Below, piece by piece: positions 63,901 to 64,000 of a DNA stretch of 64,000 nucleotides; position 1 is the first letter of the stretch, and each line of letters opens with the position of its first letter. The notes beneath the pieces were generated by a model. That model was not told where the DNA came from and did not search any database. It saw nothing but the letters and a program-made list of their open reading frames with translations. Made by a program: the position numbers and the translations under genes. This stretch comes from JBDHUW01 sp039809345 (GTDB lineage: Bacteria; Patescibacteriota; Gracilibacteria; Absconditabacterales; Absconditicoccaceae), in the NCBI GenBank assembly GCA_039809345.1, contig JBDHUW010000001.1, positions 124,001 to 188,000 on the forward strand, read 5' to 3'.

Positions 63901-64000
63901 TTATAATTTCAATTTTCTAACCATCTTATCCATGCTGTTTTGTGGGTAAGATTCCACAAGCGGAATGTATTGTTGCAGTTCTGCTATAAACGTTTTTTGT
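63901..64000 (-). CDS. C-terminal end of a minus-strand gene (partial)
   Basis: The last 33 codons of a gene that runs beyond the window edge. The visible end FIAELQQYIPLVESYPQNSM is followed by a basic tail and TAA (63901-63903). Too short to name. Confidence 0.55.
   Translation of the reverse strand, partial: QKTFIAELQQYIPLVESYPQNSMDKMVRKLKL

Noticed and set aside
1..64000. Dozens of adjacent short frames that look like decayed genes or pseudogenes
   Set aside because: They join end to end in the same frame at TGA codons; with TGA as glycine they are intact genes.
1..64000. CRISPR array
   Set aside because: No regularly spaced direct repeats with unique spacers were seen; the palindromes are dispersed.

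Overview
The window comes from a bacterium that reads UGA as glycine (translation table 25), the code known from the candidate phyla Gracilibacteria (BD1-5) and Absconditabacteria (SR1) of the Patescibacteria/CPR. Under the standard code nearly every gene breaks into pieces. With TGA as Gly the pieces join into full-length, recognisable proteins, and TGA falls on invariant glycines (TilS SGGPDS loop, MurG glycine loop, PilT Walker A, K+ channel TVGYGD filter). TAA and TAG are the only stops. DNA is AT-rich, gene starts mostly lack Shine-Dalgarno sites, and uL30 is missing from an otherwise canonical ribosomal operon. I cannot separate the two phyla from this window. All calls come from manual reading; no database search was run.

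Layout. 1-9.4 kb: RND-type permease, voltage-gated K+ channel with a C-terminal zinc ribbon, a YceD-like protein, tilS, then a compact surface cluster (pilT, coiled-coil proteins, two pilin-like two-helix proteins, a membrane thioredoxin). 9.5-9.8 kb: a candidate structured RNA with competing hairpins and a terminator. 9.8-15.4 kb: murG, manganese-type pyrophosphatase, DUF1294, comM, comF and a Xer-type recombinase. 15.4-22.8 kb: a very acidic one-helix membrane protein, a lamin-tail-domain surface protein, a pyruvyl-transferase-like protein, comEC and tRNA-Arg. 22.9-24.1 kb: a gene with no TGA codon, a consensus-like promoter and a GC-rich terminator, probably acquired. 24.3-27.8 kb: a large SLH-bearing S-layer-like protein.

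27.8-34.3 kb holds a REP-like system: a tyrosine (HUH) transposase of the RAYT type among copies of the palindrome AGAGACCGGTCTCT, with ksgA between two copies, a further copy inside tyrS and one in the ribosomal operon. The same stretch has a propeller-plus-LRR surface protein and a multi-pass membrane protein. 34-40 kb: tyrS, trmD, a surface protein sharing its C-terminus with the S-layer-like protein, and a ferredoxin-reductase-like protein.

40.2-52.5 kb: three tRNAs, tuf and the S10-spc ribosomal operon ending in secY. 52.6-58.5 kb: a coiled-coil lipoprotein, a Trm9-like methyltransferase, DUF1003, a 966-residue propeller/SLH surface protein and a membrane protein. 58.7-61.7 kb: S12, S7, two small unknown genes, L19, L25, L28 and tRNA-Lys. 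61.7-64 kb: a phosphodiesterase, DUF1398, a rhomboid protease, a small membrane protein and the end of another gene.

Together the genes give translation and tRNA maintenance, a DNA uptake set (PilT, ComEC, ComF, ComM) and a rich surface layer, fitting a small cell that depends on contact with other cells.
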